A DNA stretch of 64,000 bases from SpSt-398 sp041752235 (GTDB lineage Bacteria > Bacteroidota > Bacteroidia > Chitinophagales > Chitinophagaceae), in contig JBGSHM010000015.1 of NCBI GenBank assembly GCA_041752235.1, positions 147,529 through 211,528 on the forward strand, given 5' to 3'. A program made the translations under genes and the position numbers. The notes beneath the pieces were generated by a model. That model saw nothing but the letters and a program-made list of their open reading frames with translations. It was not told the DNA's origin and ran no database searches. Positions 15,937-23,963 of this stretch are shown one piece after another (within the stretch, counting starts at the first letter, position 1; each line of letters begins with the position of its first letter).

Positions 15937-16425
15937 ATGAGGAAGAACATCATTTTGGTGATTTTATTATTGGGGAGCCACGGGATCATATCCTTTGGTC
16001 AGGAAATACCCAAAGTTAAGATTGGAGACCTTGCGGCCTTTATTCAAAAGACCGATAAACCATTGGTAGTAAACTTCTGGTCAACCACCTGTAAACCTTG
16101 TATCGCGGAGATCCCCTATTTTCAGGAAAAGGTAAAAGCATTCGCCGCGGATAGTGTGCTCTTAGTACTCGTTAGTATTGATATGCGTGCTAATTATCCG
16201 GATAAGATCAGAGACTTTGCTAAAGCCAGAAACTTTTATGCCCCCATTCAATGGCTGGATGAAACCAATGCAGATTACTTCTGCCCGGTGATCGACAGCA
16301 GTTGGTCAGGGGTGATACCCGCCACGTTGTTTATCAATAACAAAACGGGATACCGTTATTTTCAGGAAGAAAAAATCAAGCCTGAAAAATTCGAGGAGAT
16401 TTTGAGAAAACTGGTTGGCCGTTAA
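15937..16425 (+). CDS. TlpA-like thioredoxin-fold protein, exported
   Basis: A 162-residue protein with an N-terminal signal sequence (residues about 1-21, ending ISFGQ) and a thioredoxin fold. The active site is STTCKPC in NFWSTTCKPCIAE, and the cis-proline loop IPATLFI is present. Such periplasmic proteins reduce or exchange disulfides, for instance in cytochrome c maturation or in keeping partner thiols reduced. It begins 10 bp after the TrmH gene. Its stop overlaps that of the convergent small membrane protein gene by 4 bp. Confidence 0.88.
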   Translation: MRKNIILVILLLGSHGIISFGQEIPKVKIGDLAAFIQKTDKPLVVNFWSTTCKPCIAEIPYFQEKVKAFAADSVLLVLVSIDMRANYPDKIRDFAKARNFYAPIQWLDETNADYFCPVIDSSWSGVIPATLFINNKTGYRYFQEEKIKPEKFEEILRKLVGR

Positions 16426-16637
16426 GCCTTTTGGTCATCGCATAATTCATTTAGGACCCTGTCTTCTTCCTGGTGTTTGTGAAGACGATATAGGAAATTG
16501 GCCCATGCGCCAATGGCGATGATGGCACAAACAATACCCACAAGACTATTGTAATACAGACTGCGGGCCAGCAAGAAACCGGCAAGCACAAAAACACCCA
16601 GGATGATGGCTTTGTTGAGGAAGCTGCGAAGCGTCAT
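16422..16637 (-). CDS. Small two-helix membrane protein, unknown function
   Basis: A 71-residue protein with two hydrophobic segments (about residues 11-28 and 30-48) and a charged C-terminal tail. I do not recognise a family. ATG at 16637 is chosen; a GTG at 16658 in the same frame would add seven residues. It lies between two thioredoxin-fold genes. Its stop codon shares four bases with that of the TlpA-like gene. Coding status rests on frame, length and composition alone. Confidence 0.55.
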   Translation of the reverse strand: MTLRSFLNKAIILGVFVLAGFLLARSLYYNSLVGIVCAIIAIGAWANFLYRLHKHQEEDRVLNELCDDQKA

Positions 16638-16769
16638 AAGCTGATTTTGGTGTCCCACGCAGAGCGGAACGGGTGAACAATGAAGTTACAGTGGTTACCG
16701 GTTAGATGCAACCCGATTCCAATTCCACAAAAAAATAGGAAAAATTAAAAAATCAGCCAAAAAAGGGGA

Positions 16770-17375
16770 TCAAAGTCTTTTGATGCTGCAACCCACACTC
16801 CGGGATTCTTTGGTGCTTACTTCTTTACCAGCTTTCATTTCATCCATGGCCGCTTTCAGGTGTTCGCGACTGACACTGGACGCATCCGAGGGGTTGTCGT
16901 CAATAGCGCCGTGATAAACGAGTTTTTTATCCTTATTGAACAGAAAACATTCAGGTGTGCGATTGGCCGAAAAAGCATCCGCCAACACCGAATTCTCATC
17001 TACGACATAATACCATTTATAGCCTTGCTCCTGGGCGTAGGCTTGCATCGCGGCATAGGAATCTGCATCGCCACGTTCTGCTTCATTGGAATTGACCAGC
17101 ACGATCCCAATTCCTTGTTCGGCCGCATACTGCGCAATGGCGCGTGTACGATCCTGGTTCTTGATCACGTATGGGCAGGTATTGCAACTGAACATCACCA
17201 GCAAACCATTTTCTTTAATGGCATCCTGGAGGGCTACTTCTTTTCCGGAAATATCTTTCATTTTACGGTCAGCCAGGGGCATGTCTCCACCAATGGGAAT
17301 AGCACGATGAGGGGTGGTAAACGATACCACGAAGATGGCTGCGAGGGGAATGATGGTCGCAATCAATTTTTTCAT
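16770..17375 (-). CDS. Thioredoxin-fold (redoxin/AhpC-TSA type) exported protein
   Basis: A protein of about 201 residues with an N-terminal signal or anchor (KKLIATIIPLAAIFVVSF) and a redoxin fold: MFSCNTCPYVIKNQDRTRAI contains the CxxC active site, LVNSNEAERGDADSY follows, and FSANRTPECFLFNKDKKLVYHGAIDDN is the cis-proline and product strand. The C-terminal SVGCSIKRL adds a third conserved Cys that is typical of this subgroup. An in-frame ATG at 17399 would add eight residues; 17375 gives a cleaner signal peptide. Likely a periplasmic thiol-disulfide protein of unknown substrate. Confidence 0.85.
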   Translation of the reverse strand: MKKLIATIIPLAAIFVVSFTTPHRAIPIGGDMPLADRKMKDISGKEVALQDAIKENGLLVMFSCNTCPYVIKNQDRTRAIAQYAAEQGIGIVLVNSNEAERGDADSYAAMQAYAQEQGYKWYYVVDENSVLADAFSANRTPECFLFNKDKKLVYHGAIDDNPSDASSVSREHLKAAMDEMKAGKEVSTKESRSVGCSIKRL

Positions 17376-17449
17376 CTCGTCGGGTTTTAATCGTTTCATG
17401 GGGCGTTTTTTTAGGGAGACAGATACTCTATACCGTAAATTTCAACATT

Positions 17450-18427
17450 TTATTGCAGGGAATGTTTACCGTCGGCCATATTTTTTTTCCGCTCCTCCGC
17501 AATTCTTTGCAGAGAGGCAATGCTCACATTGAGTTCAAACCCGATCAGGAGTACGATGGAATTGAAATAAATCAGCACCATAACGATGAGAATGGTGCCG
17601 ATAGACCCGTATAACTTATTGTAATTCGAAAAGTTATCTACCCAATAGTTAAAACCTACCGTAAACAGGAGCATCATAAAGGTGGCCAGCAGGGACCCGG
17701 GGTTGATCAGGGCCCATTTTTTGTGGACCGCCGGGGCATGCCGGTAAATAAAAGAAATGATAAAAAAGAAAAGCAACACAATGGCTCCCCAACGTCCATT
17801 GATCAGGAGGGCCCGAACATCGGGATCCTTGATCCCCAGCCAGTCCATGACATAACCCTGGGTCACCAACAACAGGATACAAAAAATGACCAGAATGAAA
17901 AGGATGAGGGTAAGCTTAACGGATACCCAACGATCATGAAAATTTGTCCTTTTCTTAAATCCAATATAGTTTCTGTTAAAGGAGCGACTGATCCCCATGA
18001 TGGTATTGGTAGAGAAATACAAAGCCAGTATAAAACCAAAAGAAAGCAAACCAGCTTTTGGTTTATAAATAAAATCGTCAACAAAGTTTATGATCGCTGC
18101 ATTGTTCTTCTCCCCGGGAATGATATCGCGAATGAGTTGATGGAGTTGATCGGTAAACTGATCGGAAATGGGAAAAAAGGGGATCAGGGTACTGAGAAAA
18201 ATGATCGCGGGCGGAATGGCCAGTAAGAGGTTGAAGGCAATGGAAGAAGCCCGTTCGGTAAGATTGGTATTGGTAAGCTGACGGAAAAAGAAGACCGTCA
18301 CATCAAACAGGGATATACCTCTGAATCCGGGGGGATAGATCTCCTTGCTCCAACGAACCACCAGCCGATAAGGAGGGGAGGTGATCCATCTTCTTTTTAT
18401 CCGGGTAAACCAATGTTGCCAATCCAT
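17450..18427 (-). CDS. YihY/BrkB-family inner-membrane protein
   Basis: A 325-residue protein with about six hydrophobic helices. It has the family pattern: a soluble N-terminus, then TERASSIAFNLLLAIPPAIIFL, a soluble helical part, and FSNYNKLYGSIGTILIVMVLIYFNSIVLLIGFELN near the C-terminus, which is the diagnostic YGSIG...Y...LIGAE-like motif. These proteins were once called ribonuclease BN in error; the real function is unclear. Its ATG lies 3 bp after the mltG stop, so it is the second gene of an mltG-yihY unit. Confidence 0.9.
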   Translation of the reverse strand: MDWQHWFTRIKRRWITSPPYRLVVRWSKEIYPPGFRGISLFDVTVFFFRQLTNTNLTERASSIAFNLLLAIPPAIIFLSTLIPFFPISDQFTDQLHQLIRDIIPGEKNNAAIINFVDDFIYKPKAGLLSFGFILALYFSTNTIMGISRSFNRNYIGFKKRTNFHDRWVSVKLTLILFILVIFCILLLVTQGYVMDWLGIKDPDVRALLINGRWGAIVLLFFFIISFIYRHAPAVHKKWALINPGSLLATFMMLLFTVGFNYWVDNFSNYNKLYGSIGTILIVMVLIYFNSIVLLIGFELNVSIASLQRIAEERKKNMADGKHSLQ

Positions 18428-18430
18428 TTG

Positions 18431-19453
18431 TCATTTTTGTTTGGCCTTCTCCAACGAATCCAACGCCAACTGATATTGACGGGCCAGTTTCATATGTGTT
18501 ACATCATCAGCCGAAAAAACGTGGCTGCCCGAGAAATCGCTATTGGCGACAAAGTAAATGTAGTCGGTTTTAGGGGCATCCAGGACGGCATCAAGGGTTG
18601 ATTTTTGCACATTGCAGATAGGTCCTGGCGGCAACCCTTTGTTTTGATACGTATTGTAAGGGGAAGCAACCTTCAGATGTTTAAAGTAGATTCTTCGCAA
18701 CCCAAAATCACGGAGTGCGAATTTAACCGTCGGGTCTGCCTGTAAAGGGATGCCTTTGGAAATCCGATTCAGGTACACACTGGCAATGGTTGGTTTCTCC
18801 GGACCATAATTGGTTTCCTCCTCCACCACGGAGGCCAGTGCATGTGCTTCCAGTATGGTCAATCCCTTGGCACGGGCCTTGGCCACTCGTTCAGGTGTCC
18901 AGTACTTGGTAGATTCCTCCCATAACCGGTCATATACTTTGCGAGGTGTCGTATTCCAAAAGAATTGATAAGTATCCGGAAAGATCGCCAGGGTAAAGCC
19001 GGCGGTATCCAAGCCATATTTTTTCAAACTGTCATTGGAGGCTAAAAAATTGCTCATGTCTTCCTCGGAAAACTCAAACTTGTCTTTCATGAGTTTTACC
19101 AGGTCTTCCCTTACGCGTATCCGTCGGCTGATGACAAGATTGACAGGAGATTGACGACCATTTCGGAGCATTCTGACCAATTGCAATAAGCTGGTACGGG
19201 CTGGAATCAGATAACGTCCCGGTTTGACCAGGGTAGGGTAGTCCAATTTTTTGGCCAACCAGTCAAACCAAAAAGTTCCACTCAGTACCTTTTTATCCGT
19301 CAATTCTTTTTTTACATCATTGTAGGAGGCGCCGGTTGAGATGTAGATGTATTTTCCTTCGGGGGCTTTGGTTGCAGGGCCCAGCAATTTCCATCCCAAA
19401 AACAGTCCCAGCACAAGCACCAGGAATAAGAAGGCAAGAATCCATTTTTTCAT
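18431..19453 (-). CDS. mltG: Endolytic transglycosylase MltG
   Basis: MltG cleaves nascent glycan strands at the membrane and helps set glycan chain length. The 340-residue protein has an N-terminal membrane anchor (residues about 3-22) and a YceG/MltG domain. It shows KPGRYLIPARTSL in the LysM-like part, LASVVEEETNYGPEKPTIASVYLNRI with the catalytic Glu, and the C-terminal LQADPTVKFAL, SPYNTYQNKGLPPGPICNV and FSADDVTHMK segments. ATG at 19453 is preferred to a TTG 18 bp upstream. It is followed within 3 bp by the YihY gene. Confidence 0.95.
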   Translation of the reverse strand: MKKWILAFLFLVLVLGLFLGWKLLGPATKAPEGKYIYISTGASYNDVKKELTDKKVLSGTFWFDWLAKKLDYPTLVKPGRYLIPARTSLLQLVRMLRNGRQSPVNLVISRRIRVREDLVKLMKDKFEFSEEDMSNFLASNDSLKKYGLDTAGFTLAIFPDTYQFFWNTTPRKVYDRLWEESTKYWTPERVAKARAKGLTILEAHALASVVEEETNYGPEKPTIASVYLNRISKGIPLQADPTVKFALRDFGLRRIYFKHLKVASPYNTYQNKGLPPGPICNVQKSTLDAVLDAPKTDYIYFVANSDFSGSHVFSADDVTHMKLARQYQLALDSLEKAKQK

Positions 19454-19492
19454 GGGTATCAAATTACTCAAATATCGCTAAATGTTTTCCAT

Positions 19493-19519
19493 AAAAAAAC
19501 CCACGTATAAACATGGGTT
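19493..19519 (-). terminator. Rho-independent terminator after secG
   Basis: On the minus strand, AACCCATG, a six-base loop and CGTGGGTT form an eight-pair stem, followed by a run of T. It lies between the secG stop and the mltG start and separates the two leftward units. Confidence 0.75.
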
Positions 19520-19544
19520 GGTATCTTATCAAAAATAAACTTGA

Positions 19545-19901
19545 TTACTTAGTAGTATCCGGGCTGGTTGATGTACCTGGAGCGGACTGAAACGGTGCAG
19601 TAGTGTTCGTTGAATTGGTGCCGGATGGTGGTGGAGCGGATATCTCCTGGCTACGTCCGTCGGTTGAACCTGCATCGGAAGAGATCAGGAGGGTGGAAAA
19701 CAAGGCCAGCAAACCAACAATGGCAGAAAAAAGCCAGGTGCCTTTTTCAAGAACATCTGTGGTTTGTTTTACGCCCATGAATTGGGTGCTGAATCCGGCG
19801 ATATTACCTGCCAGACCACCGCCTTTGGGGTTCTGAATCAGGACGATAACTCCAAGTACCACGCAGGCAAGAATGATCAGGATTACAAATAAAAGGGTCA
19901 T
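19545..19901 (-). CDS. secG: Preprotein translocase subunit SecG
   Basis: SecG assists SecYE-mediated export at the inner membrane. The 118-residue product has two hydrophobic helices (about residues 1-22 and 55-75) joined by the typical loop VLIQNPKGGGLAGNIAGF, and ends in a low-complexity Ser/Thr/Pro tail that is longer than in E. coli but common in Bacteroidota. Its ATG overlaps the stop of the upstream hypothetical gene by 4 bp. It is the last gene of the miaB-sigma54-lptE-hypothetical-secG cluster, followed by a good terminator. Confidence 0.93.
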   Translation of the reverse strand: MTLLFVILIILACVVLGVIVLIQNPKGGGLAGNIAGFSTQFMGVKQTTDVLEKGTWLFSAIVGLLALFSTLLISSDAGSTDGRSQEISAPPPSGTNSTNTTAPFQSAPGTSTSPDTTK

Positions 19902-20608
19902 TTTGAGGCGTTTATTTTGTCAATCAGGGTTGCAAAGTAAGCGCTTTTAGCGGGATTCAGCAAACTTAATTTGTGGTAAATGGCCCTTGCTTTTTCATGA
20001 TTACCCTGCTTGAGCCAGATCTCGGCCATCGCTTCAGTAAGAACCTCTGGCTCCTGAAGGGAGTCTTCGGCCAGATGGGTGATCTTCTCCACCTCATCGG
20101 GGGCGGAATGAGTTGGAACGGGTTGGTCAGGCGTCAGTTTTTTCAGGGTTTTTAACCACTCGGTAAAGCTCCGGAGTTGGTGGCTAAACCGATCGTTCTC
20201 TGTTGTCCCTTGTTGTTTCTCCTGAATACCCTGCGAGGCAAAATAATCCACGGTATGCTGTGGTGCGAGATCGATCTCTGTAACTTCTTCTTTGGCTACT
20301 TCCAGTTCCCTTTCCAGAATCTGTCGGATCTCCGGGCTTTCTTCTGCTACCCAGGCGGGTTCAGCATCATCAAGGCTACGGATCATTTGGTCAAAAACCA
20401 AAGGATTGGCCATGTACAAATAAGCACGCGAAGAAAGAAGCTCCGCTTGCTCATCACCTGCTTCCTTTGCTTTTAAAGCGAGCATGACCTGGCCACCAGA
20501 AAAGTAAGGATGCTTGTCTGTTATGGCTTTAATATCTGCCATAGACAATTCATCCCAGGAATCTCGCTGAAAAAAGGATTGTGCAATTTGGTCTAGTGCC
20601 CCTTTCAT
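19898..20608 (-). CDS. Helical, possibly TPR-like hypothetical protein
   Basis: A 236-residue soluble protein. It begins with an all-helical segment (ALDQIAQSFFQRDSWDELSMADIKAITDKHPYF), has a charged linker rich in Glu/Gln, and ends with AEIWLKQGNHEKARAIYHKLSLLNP, which resembles one tetratricopeptide repeat. I know similar proteins at this position between lptE and secG in Bacteroidota, with no assigned role. It overlaps secG by 4 bp and starts 20 bp after lptE. A link to envelope export is only suggested by context. Confidence 0.65.
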   Translation of the reverse strand: MKGALDQIAQSFFQRDSWDELSMADIKAITDKHPYFSGGQVMLALKAKEAGDEQAELLSSRAYLYMANPLVFDQMIRSLDDAEPAWVAEESPEIRQILERELEVAKEEVTEIDLAPQHTVDYFASQGIQEKQQGTTENDRFSHQLRSFTEWLKTLKKLTPDQPVPTHSAPDEVEKITHLAEDSLQEPEVLTEAMAEIWLKQGNHEKARAIYHKLSLLNPAKSAYFATLIDKINASK

Positions 20609-20628
20609 GCCCGCAAATTAGGGGTATA

Positions 20629-21198
20629 TTACCAGTCAGAAAAAATGTTATTGAAGATTTCGTCCACCAGGTTATTGATGATCGTTTCGGTCAGGGCCGC
20701 TTCTGCCTGAGCCAGACTAAAGGTGGCATCAAAATCAAAGTTCCGGCTCACATTGATTTCCTTGGGATTTTTGCCCGCTATCGGACCTGATTTATGATTA
20801 TTGAGTGTGATCTTAGCGCCAACGGTTAACCGGTTGGTAGAACTTTGCTGATTGGTGGCCCCCACTGTAGAAACGGAATACGTAGAGATAAAACCGGAGA
20901 TCTCATAATGTGCTTCACTCACATTGTTGGTCTGCGTGAGACGGGTTTGGCTAAGGATCTTCTGCCGGAGTTTATCGGTAAGTTGAGGGCTAAGCTGCGG
21001 ATTGATGTATTGGGCCTTGTTTTCAATAAAATTGATCTTGATCGTTTTTATTGAATCAGGGATCTGCCCCTGGTTAAAGGAATAAAATTTACAACTGCTG
21101 TTGAATTGGGTCAGCAGGGCTATACCGGCCATGATCAAAAACACCAGCCCGGCGTTCCATTTCTGGTGACGAGGCGATCGGTCATTCTTCAATGTCAT
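20629..21198 (-). CDS. lptE: LptE family protein (LPS assembly)
   Basis: LptE partners LptD to insert LPS in the outer membrane. The 189-residue protein has a hydrophobic segment at residues about 17-33 followed by Cys36, consistent with an exported lipoprotein though the lipobox is weak. The Bacteroidota LptE pattern follows: YSFNQGQIPDSIKTIKINFIENKAQYINPQLSPQLTDKLRQKI and ISGFISTYSV. It overlaps the sigma-54 regulator by 17 bp, suggesting translational coupling. Together with lpxK it shows that LPS is made. The start could be a few codons later. Confidence 0.85.
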   Translation of the reverse strand: MTLKNDRSPRHQKWNAGLVFLIMAGIALLTQFNSSCKFYSFNQGQIPDSIKTIKINFIENKAQYINPQLSPQLTDKLRQKILSQTRLTQTNNVSEAHYEISGFISTYSVSTVGATNQQSSTNRLTVGAKITLNNHKSGPIAGKNPKEINVSRNFDFDATFSLAQAEAALTETIINNLVDEIFNNIFSDW

Positions 21199-22429
21199 AT
21201 TCTTTCAGCTTTCGGTATAAAGTACGTTCAGAGATTCCCAGGTCAGAGGCCGCATCCTTTCTCTTTCCCTTGTGTTTCTTGAGCGCTTTGATAATGAGTT
21301 CTTTTTCCTTGTCCATGATGTTCAGGCTTTCCTCCACAACTACATGTTCGTGCACATCCTGAACCATCACAGGCTGGTTGCTGTTGGACAGGGTAGAGGG
21401 TAGCCCATACCCCATATTGCTGGCAGGTACATTTTCCTGCCCATGGAGTTCTTTAATTTCTTCCATAAAACCCGGATGGGCATTGGCCACACCCGGATTT
21501 TGAATGATATCAAAGAACATCCGTTTTAATTCATTTACATCCTTCTTCATATCGAAGAACAACTTGTACAGGATCTCCCGTTCATTGGCAAAACTGGCAT
21601 TGTCGGCTGCTGCTGAAGTATGAGAAAGAACCGGCAGGCGATTGGTGGAATAAGGTTGAAGGTATTTTTCCAGTTCGCGCGCATTTACCAGTTTGTCGAT
21701 GGATAAAACAGAGATCTGCTCCGCAATATTCTTCAATTCACGCACATTGCCGGGCCAGGGGTAGTTAATTAACAGGTTTTTGGCATCCTCATCCAATTGC
21801 ACAGAGGCCGTCTTGTACTTATCGGCGAAATCGGCTGCAAATTTTCGAAACAATAAATGGATATCTTCTTTCCGGTCACGAAGCGCGGGAACACGGATGG
21901 GAACCGTACTCAATCGATAATAAAGATCTTCCCGAAAACGACCGGCCTGTACCAATTGAAGCAGATCTTTATTGGTGGCAGCAATTACCCGTACATCGGT
22001 CTTTTGTACTTTGGAAGATCCCACCCGGATATATTCCCCGGCTTCCAATACGCGAAGCAAACGGGCCTGTGTACCCAGGGGCATTTCCCCAATTTCATCG
22101 AGAAAGATGGTACCTCCATTGACAGTTTCAAAATATCCTTTGCGGCTATCTACGGCACCCGTGAACGAACCTTTCTCGTGCCCGAACAATTCCGAATCAA
22201 TCGTTCCTTCCGGTATTGCCCCACAGTTTACCGCAATAAAAGGGTTGTGTTTACGCGCGCTAAGCGAGTGGATGATTTGGGAAAAGACCTCCTTACCTAC
22301 ACCACTTTCACCGTGGATCAATACTGTAAGGTCGGTATTCGCTACCTGAATCGCTACCTGCAAGGCATAATTCAGGGATGGGGAATTGCCAATGATACCA
22401 AATCGATTCTTTATACTGATCAGATCCAT
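21182..22429 (-). CDS. Sigma-54-dependent transcriptional activator (AAA+ and Fis HTH, no receiver)
   Basis: A 415-residue bacterial enhancer-binding protein. The AAA+ domain has Walker A GESGVGKE (residues 40-47), the sigma-54-contacting loop GSFTGA (87-92; a common variant of GAFTGA), Walker B GTIFLDEIG (106-114) and PWPGNVRELKN. A variable linker (about 270-360) precedes a Fis-type helix-turn-helix, KDAASDLGISERTLYRKLKEYDI. It lacks a receiver or other sensory domain at the N-terminus. Its stable position between miaB and lptE in Bacteroidota suggests an envelope role, but its targets are unknown. Confidence 0.93.
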   Translation of the reverse strand: MDLISIKNRFGIIGNSPSLNYALQVAIQVANTDLTVLIHGESGVGKEVFSQIIHSLSARKHNPFIAVNCGAIPEGTIDSELFGHEKGSFTGAVDSRKGYFETVNGGTIFLDEIGEMPLGTQARLLRVLEAGEYIRVGSSKVQKTDVRVIAATNKDLLQLVQAGRFREDLYYRLSTVPIRVPALRDRKEDIHLLFRKFAADFADKYKTASVQLDEDAKNLLINYPWPGNVRELKNIAEQISVLSIDKLVNARELEKYLQPYSTNRLPVLSHTSAAADNASFANEREILYKLFFDMKKDVNELKRMFFDIIQNPGVANAHPGFMEEIKELHGQENVPASNMGYGLPSTLSNSNQPVMVQDVHEHVVVEESLNIMDKEKELIIKALKKHKGKRKDAASDLGISERTLYRKLKEYDIEE

Positions 22430-22442
22430 AATGCCCTCCTTC

Positions 22443-23864
22443 TTATTTATTTACCATTTTACCCAACAACGTGGCCTGGGTACAATCACCTACCTGCACC
22501 CATACATAATCTCCTTTCTTCAAACCCGATCCGTCTTTGGGAAATACGATCACTTTATTTTGCGAGTTTCTGCCCATCCAGTCATCGGAACTGCGACGGC
22601 TATCGCCCTCGATCAAAACCTTAAAGGTCTTACCTATATCTCGATGATTACTTTCCAGTGATAATCGATTTTGCAGGTTCACGATCTCGGTCAATCGCCT
22701 TTTCTTGATCTCTTCCGGAATATCATCTGCAAAACGACGCTGTGCCAATGTTCCCGGGCGCTCACTATAAAAAAACATGTAACTCATATCATACCGGCTG
22801 TATTCCATGACGGACAGCGTGTCGGCATGGTCTTCTTCTGTTTCGGTACAAAATCCGGCGATCACGTCGGAGGAGATACCGCAATCAGGTATGAGTTCAC
22901 GAATCCTGTCCACCCTGGCCATATACCATTCGCGCGTATAGGTACGATTCATCAATTGCAAGACGCGTGATGAACCACTCTGAACGGGGAGGTGAATATA
23001 GTTACAGATATTCTCGTATTTCGCCATGGTATGCAACACCTCATCGGTGATGTCCTTGGGATGTGAAGTGGAGAATCGTACCCGCAGCTCGGGAGCGATC
23101 AACGCTACTTCTTCGAGTAATTTGGCAAAGGTGATCGGCTCGCCCGACTCGGGGGTGAAGTAATAACTATCGACATTCTGTCCCAGCAAGGTTACTTCTT
23201 TATATCCAGCAGCAAACAGGTCTTTGCATTCATTCAAAATAGATCCATGGTCACGACTTCTTTCCCGGCCTCTTGTAAAGGGCACCACACAAAAGCTACA
23301 CATGTTGTTGCATCCCCGCATGATACTCACAAAGGCACTCACCCCATTGCTGTCAAACCGTACAGGGGCAATATCGGCATAGGTCTCTTCCCGGCTGAGC
23401 AAAACATTCACCGCCTTCTGTCCCCCCGCGGCTTCTTCCACCAGCGCCGGTAAGGAACGATAGGCATCCGGCCCGACGACAATATCCACGAGTTTCTCCT
23501 CCTCCAGGAATTGGGACTTTAGGCGTTCGGCCATACAACCCAATACCCCAACCAGCATCCCGGGTCGTCTTAATTTGATCTTTCGAAATTCGGTCAGGCG
23601 TTTTCTCACCGTCTGCTCGGCTTTCTCGCGAATGGAACAGGTATTGATAAAAATAAGATCAGCCTCTTCTACATTTCGGGTGGCTCCAAAACCTTCCTGC
23701 TGGAGTACAGACGCCACCACCTCGCTGTCGGCGAAATTCATTTGACAGCCATAGCTTTCGATATAAAAACGTTTCCGGTACATGTTCGGGTCATCCGGGA
23801 AGGGGGCAAAAGCCTCTCCCTGGCGCCTTTCATCCTGTACCTTATCGAGCACAAATTCTTGCAT
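22443..23864 (-). CDS. miaB: tRNA-2-methylthio-N6-dimethylallyladenosine synthase MiaB
   Basis: A radical-SAM methylthiotransferase that adds the 2-methylthio group to i6A37 in tRNAs. The 473-residue protein has the N-terminal MTTase domain with the three cluster cysteines (YGCQMNFADSE, INTCSIREKAE, VLGCMAERLK), then the radical-SAM triad in MRGCNNMCSFCVVPFTRGRE, and a C-terminal TRAM domain (GKTFKVLIEGDSRRSSDDWMGR). It is the first gene of its leftward cluster, with the sigma-54 regulator 13 bp downstream, and has a -7 element at 23887-23894. Confidence 0.96.
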   Translation of the reverse strand: MQEFVLDKVQDERRQGEAFAPFPDDPNMYRKRFYIESYGCQMNFADSEVVASVLQQEGFGATRNVEEADLIFINTCSIREKAEQTVRKRLTEFRKIKLRRPGMLVGVLGCMAERLKSQFLEEEKLVDIVVGPDAYRSLPALVEEAAGGQKAVNVLLSREETYADIAPVRFDSNGVSAFVSIMRGCNNMCSFCVVPFTRGRERSRDHGSILNECKDLFAAGYKEVTLLGQNVDSYYFTPESGEPITFAKLLEEVALIAPELRVRFSTSHPKDITDEVLHTMAKYENICNYIHLPVQSGSSRVLQLMNRTYTREWYMARVDRIRELIPDCGISSDVIAGFCTETEEDHADTLSVMEYSRYDMSYMFFYSERPGTLAQRRFADDIPEEIKKRRLTEIVNLQNRLSLESNHRDIGKTFKVLIEGDSRRSSDDWMGRNSQNKVIVFPKDGSGLKKGDYVWVQVGDCTQATLLGKMVNK

Positions 23865-23886
23865 CGGTTTGGAAAAATTTGAATGG

Positions 23887-23894
23887 CAAAGATA
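23887..23894 (-). promoter_or_regulatory. -7 element (TATCTTTG on the minus strand) for the miaB cluster
   Basis: On the minus strand an exact TAnnTTTG is 22 bp upstream of the miaB ATG. It faces away from the barrel protein promoter at 23952. Confidence 0.55.
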
Positions 23895-23951
23895 CTGGAT
23901 TTAGGGAAAAATGTGACAGGTTGTCAGGCAGATATTCTTGCCCCCATCACC

Positions 23952-23959
23952 TATTTTTG
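23952..23959 (+). promoter_or_regulatory. -7 element (TATTTTTG) for the outer-membrane barrel gene
   Basis: An exact TAnnTTTG is 4 bp upstream of the ATG at 23964. It supports that start rather than the longer reading frame opening at 23883. Confidence 0.55.
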
Positions 23960-23963
23960 TGGT

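Noticed and set aside
17450..18427. Labelling the YihY/BrkB protein as ribonuclease BN
   Set aside because: That label came from a historical mix-up; the protein is an integral membrane protein without nuclease motifs.
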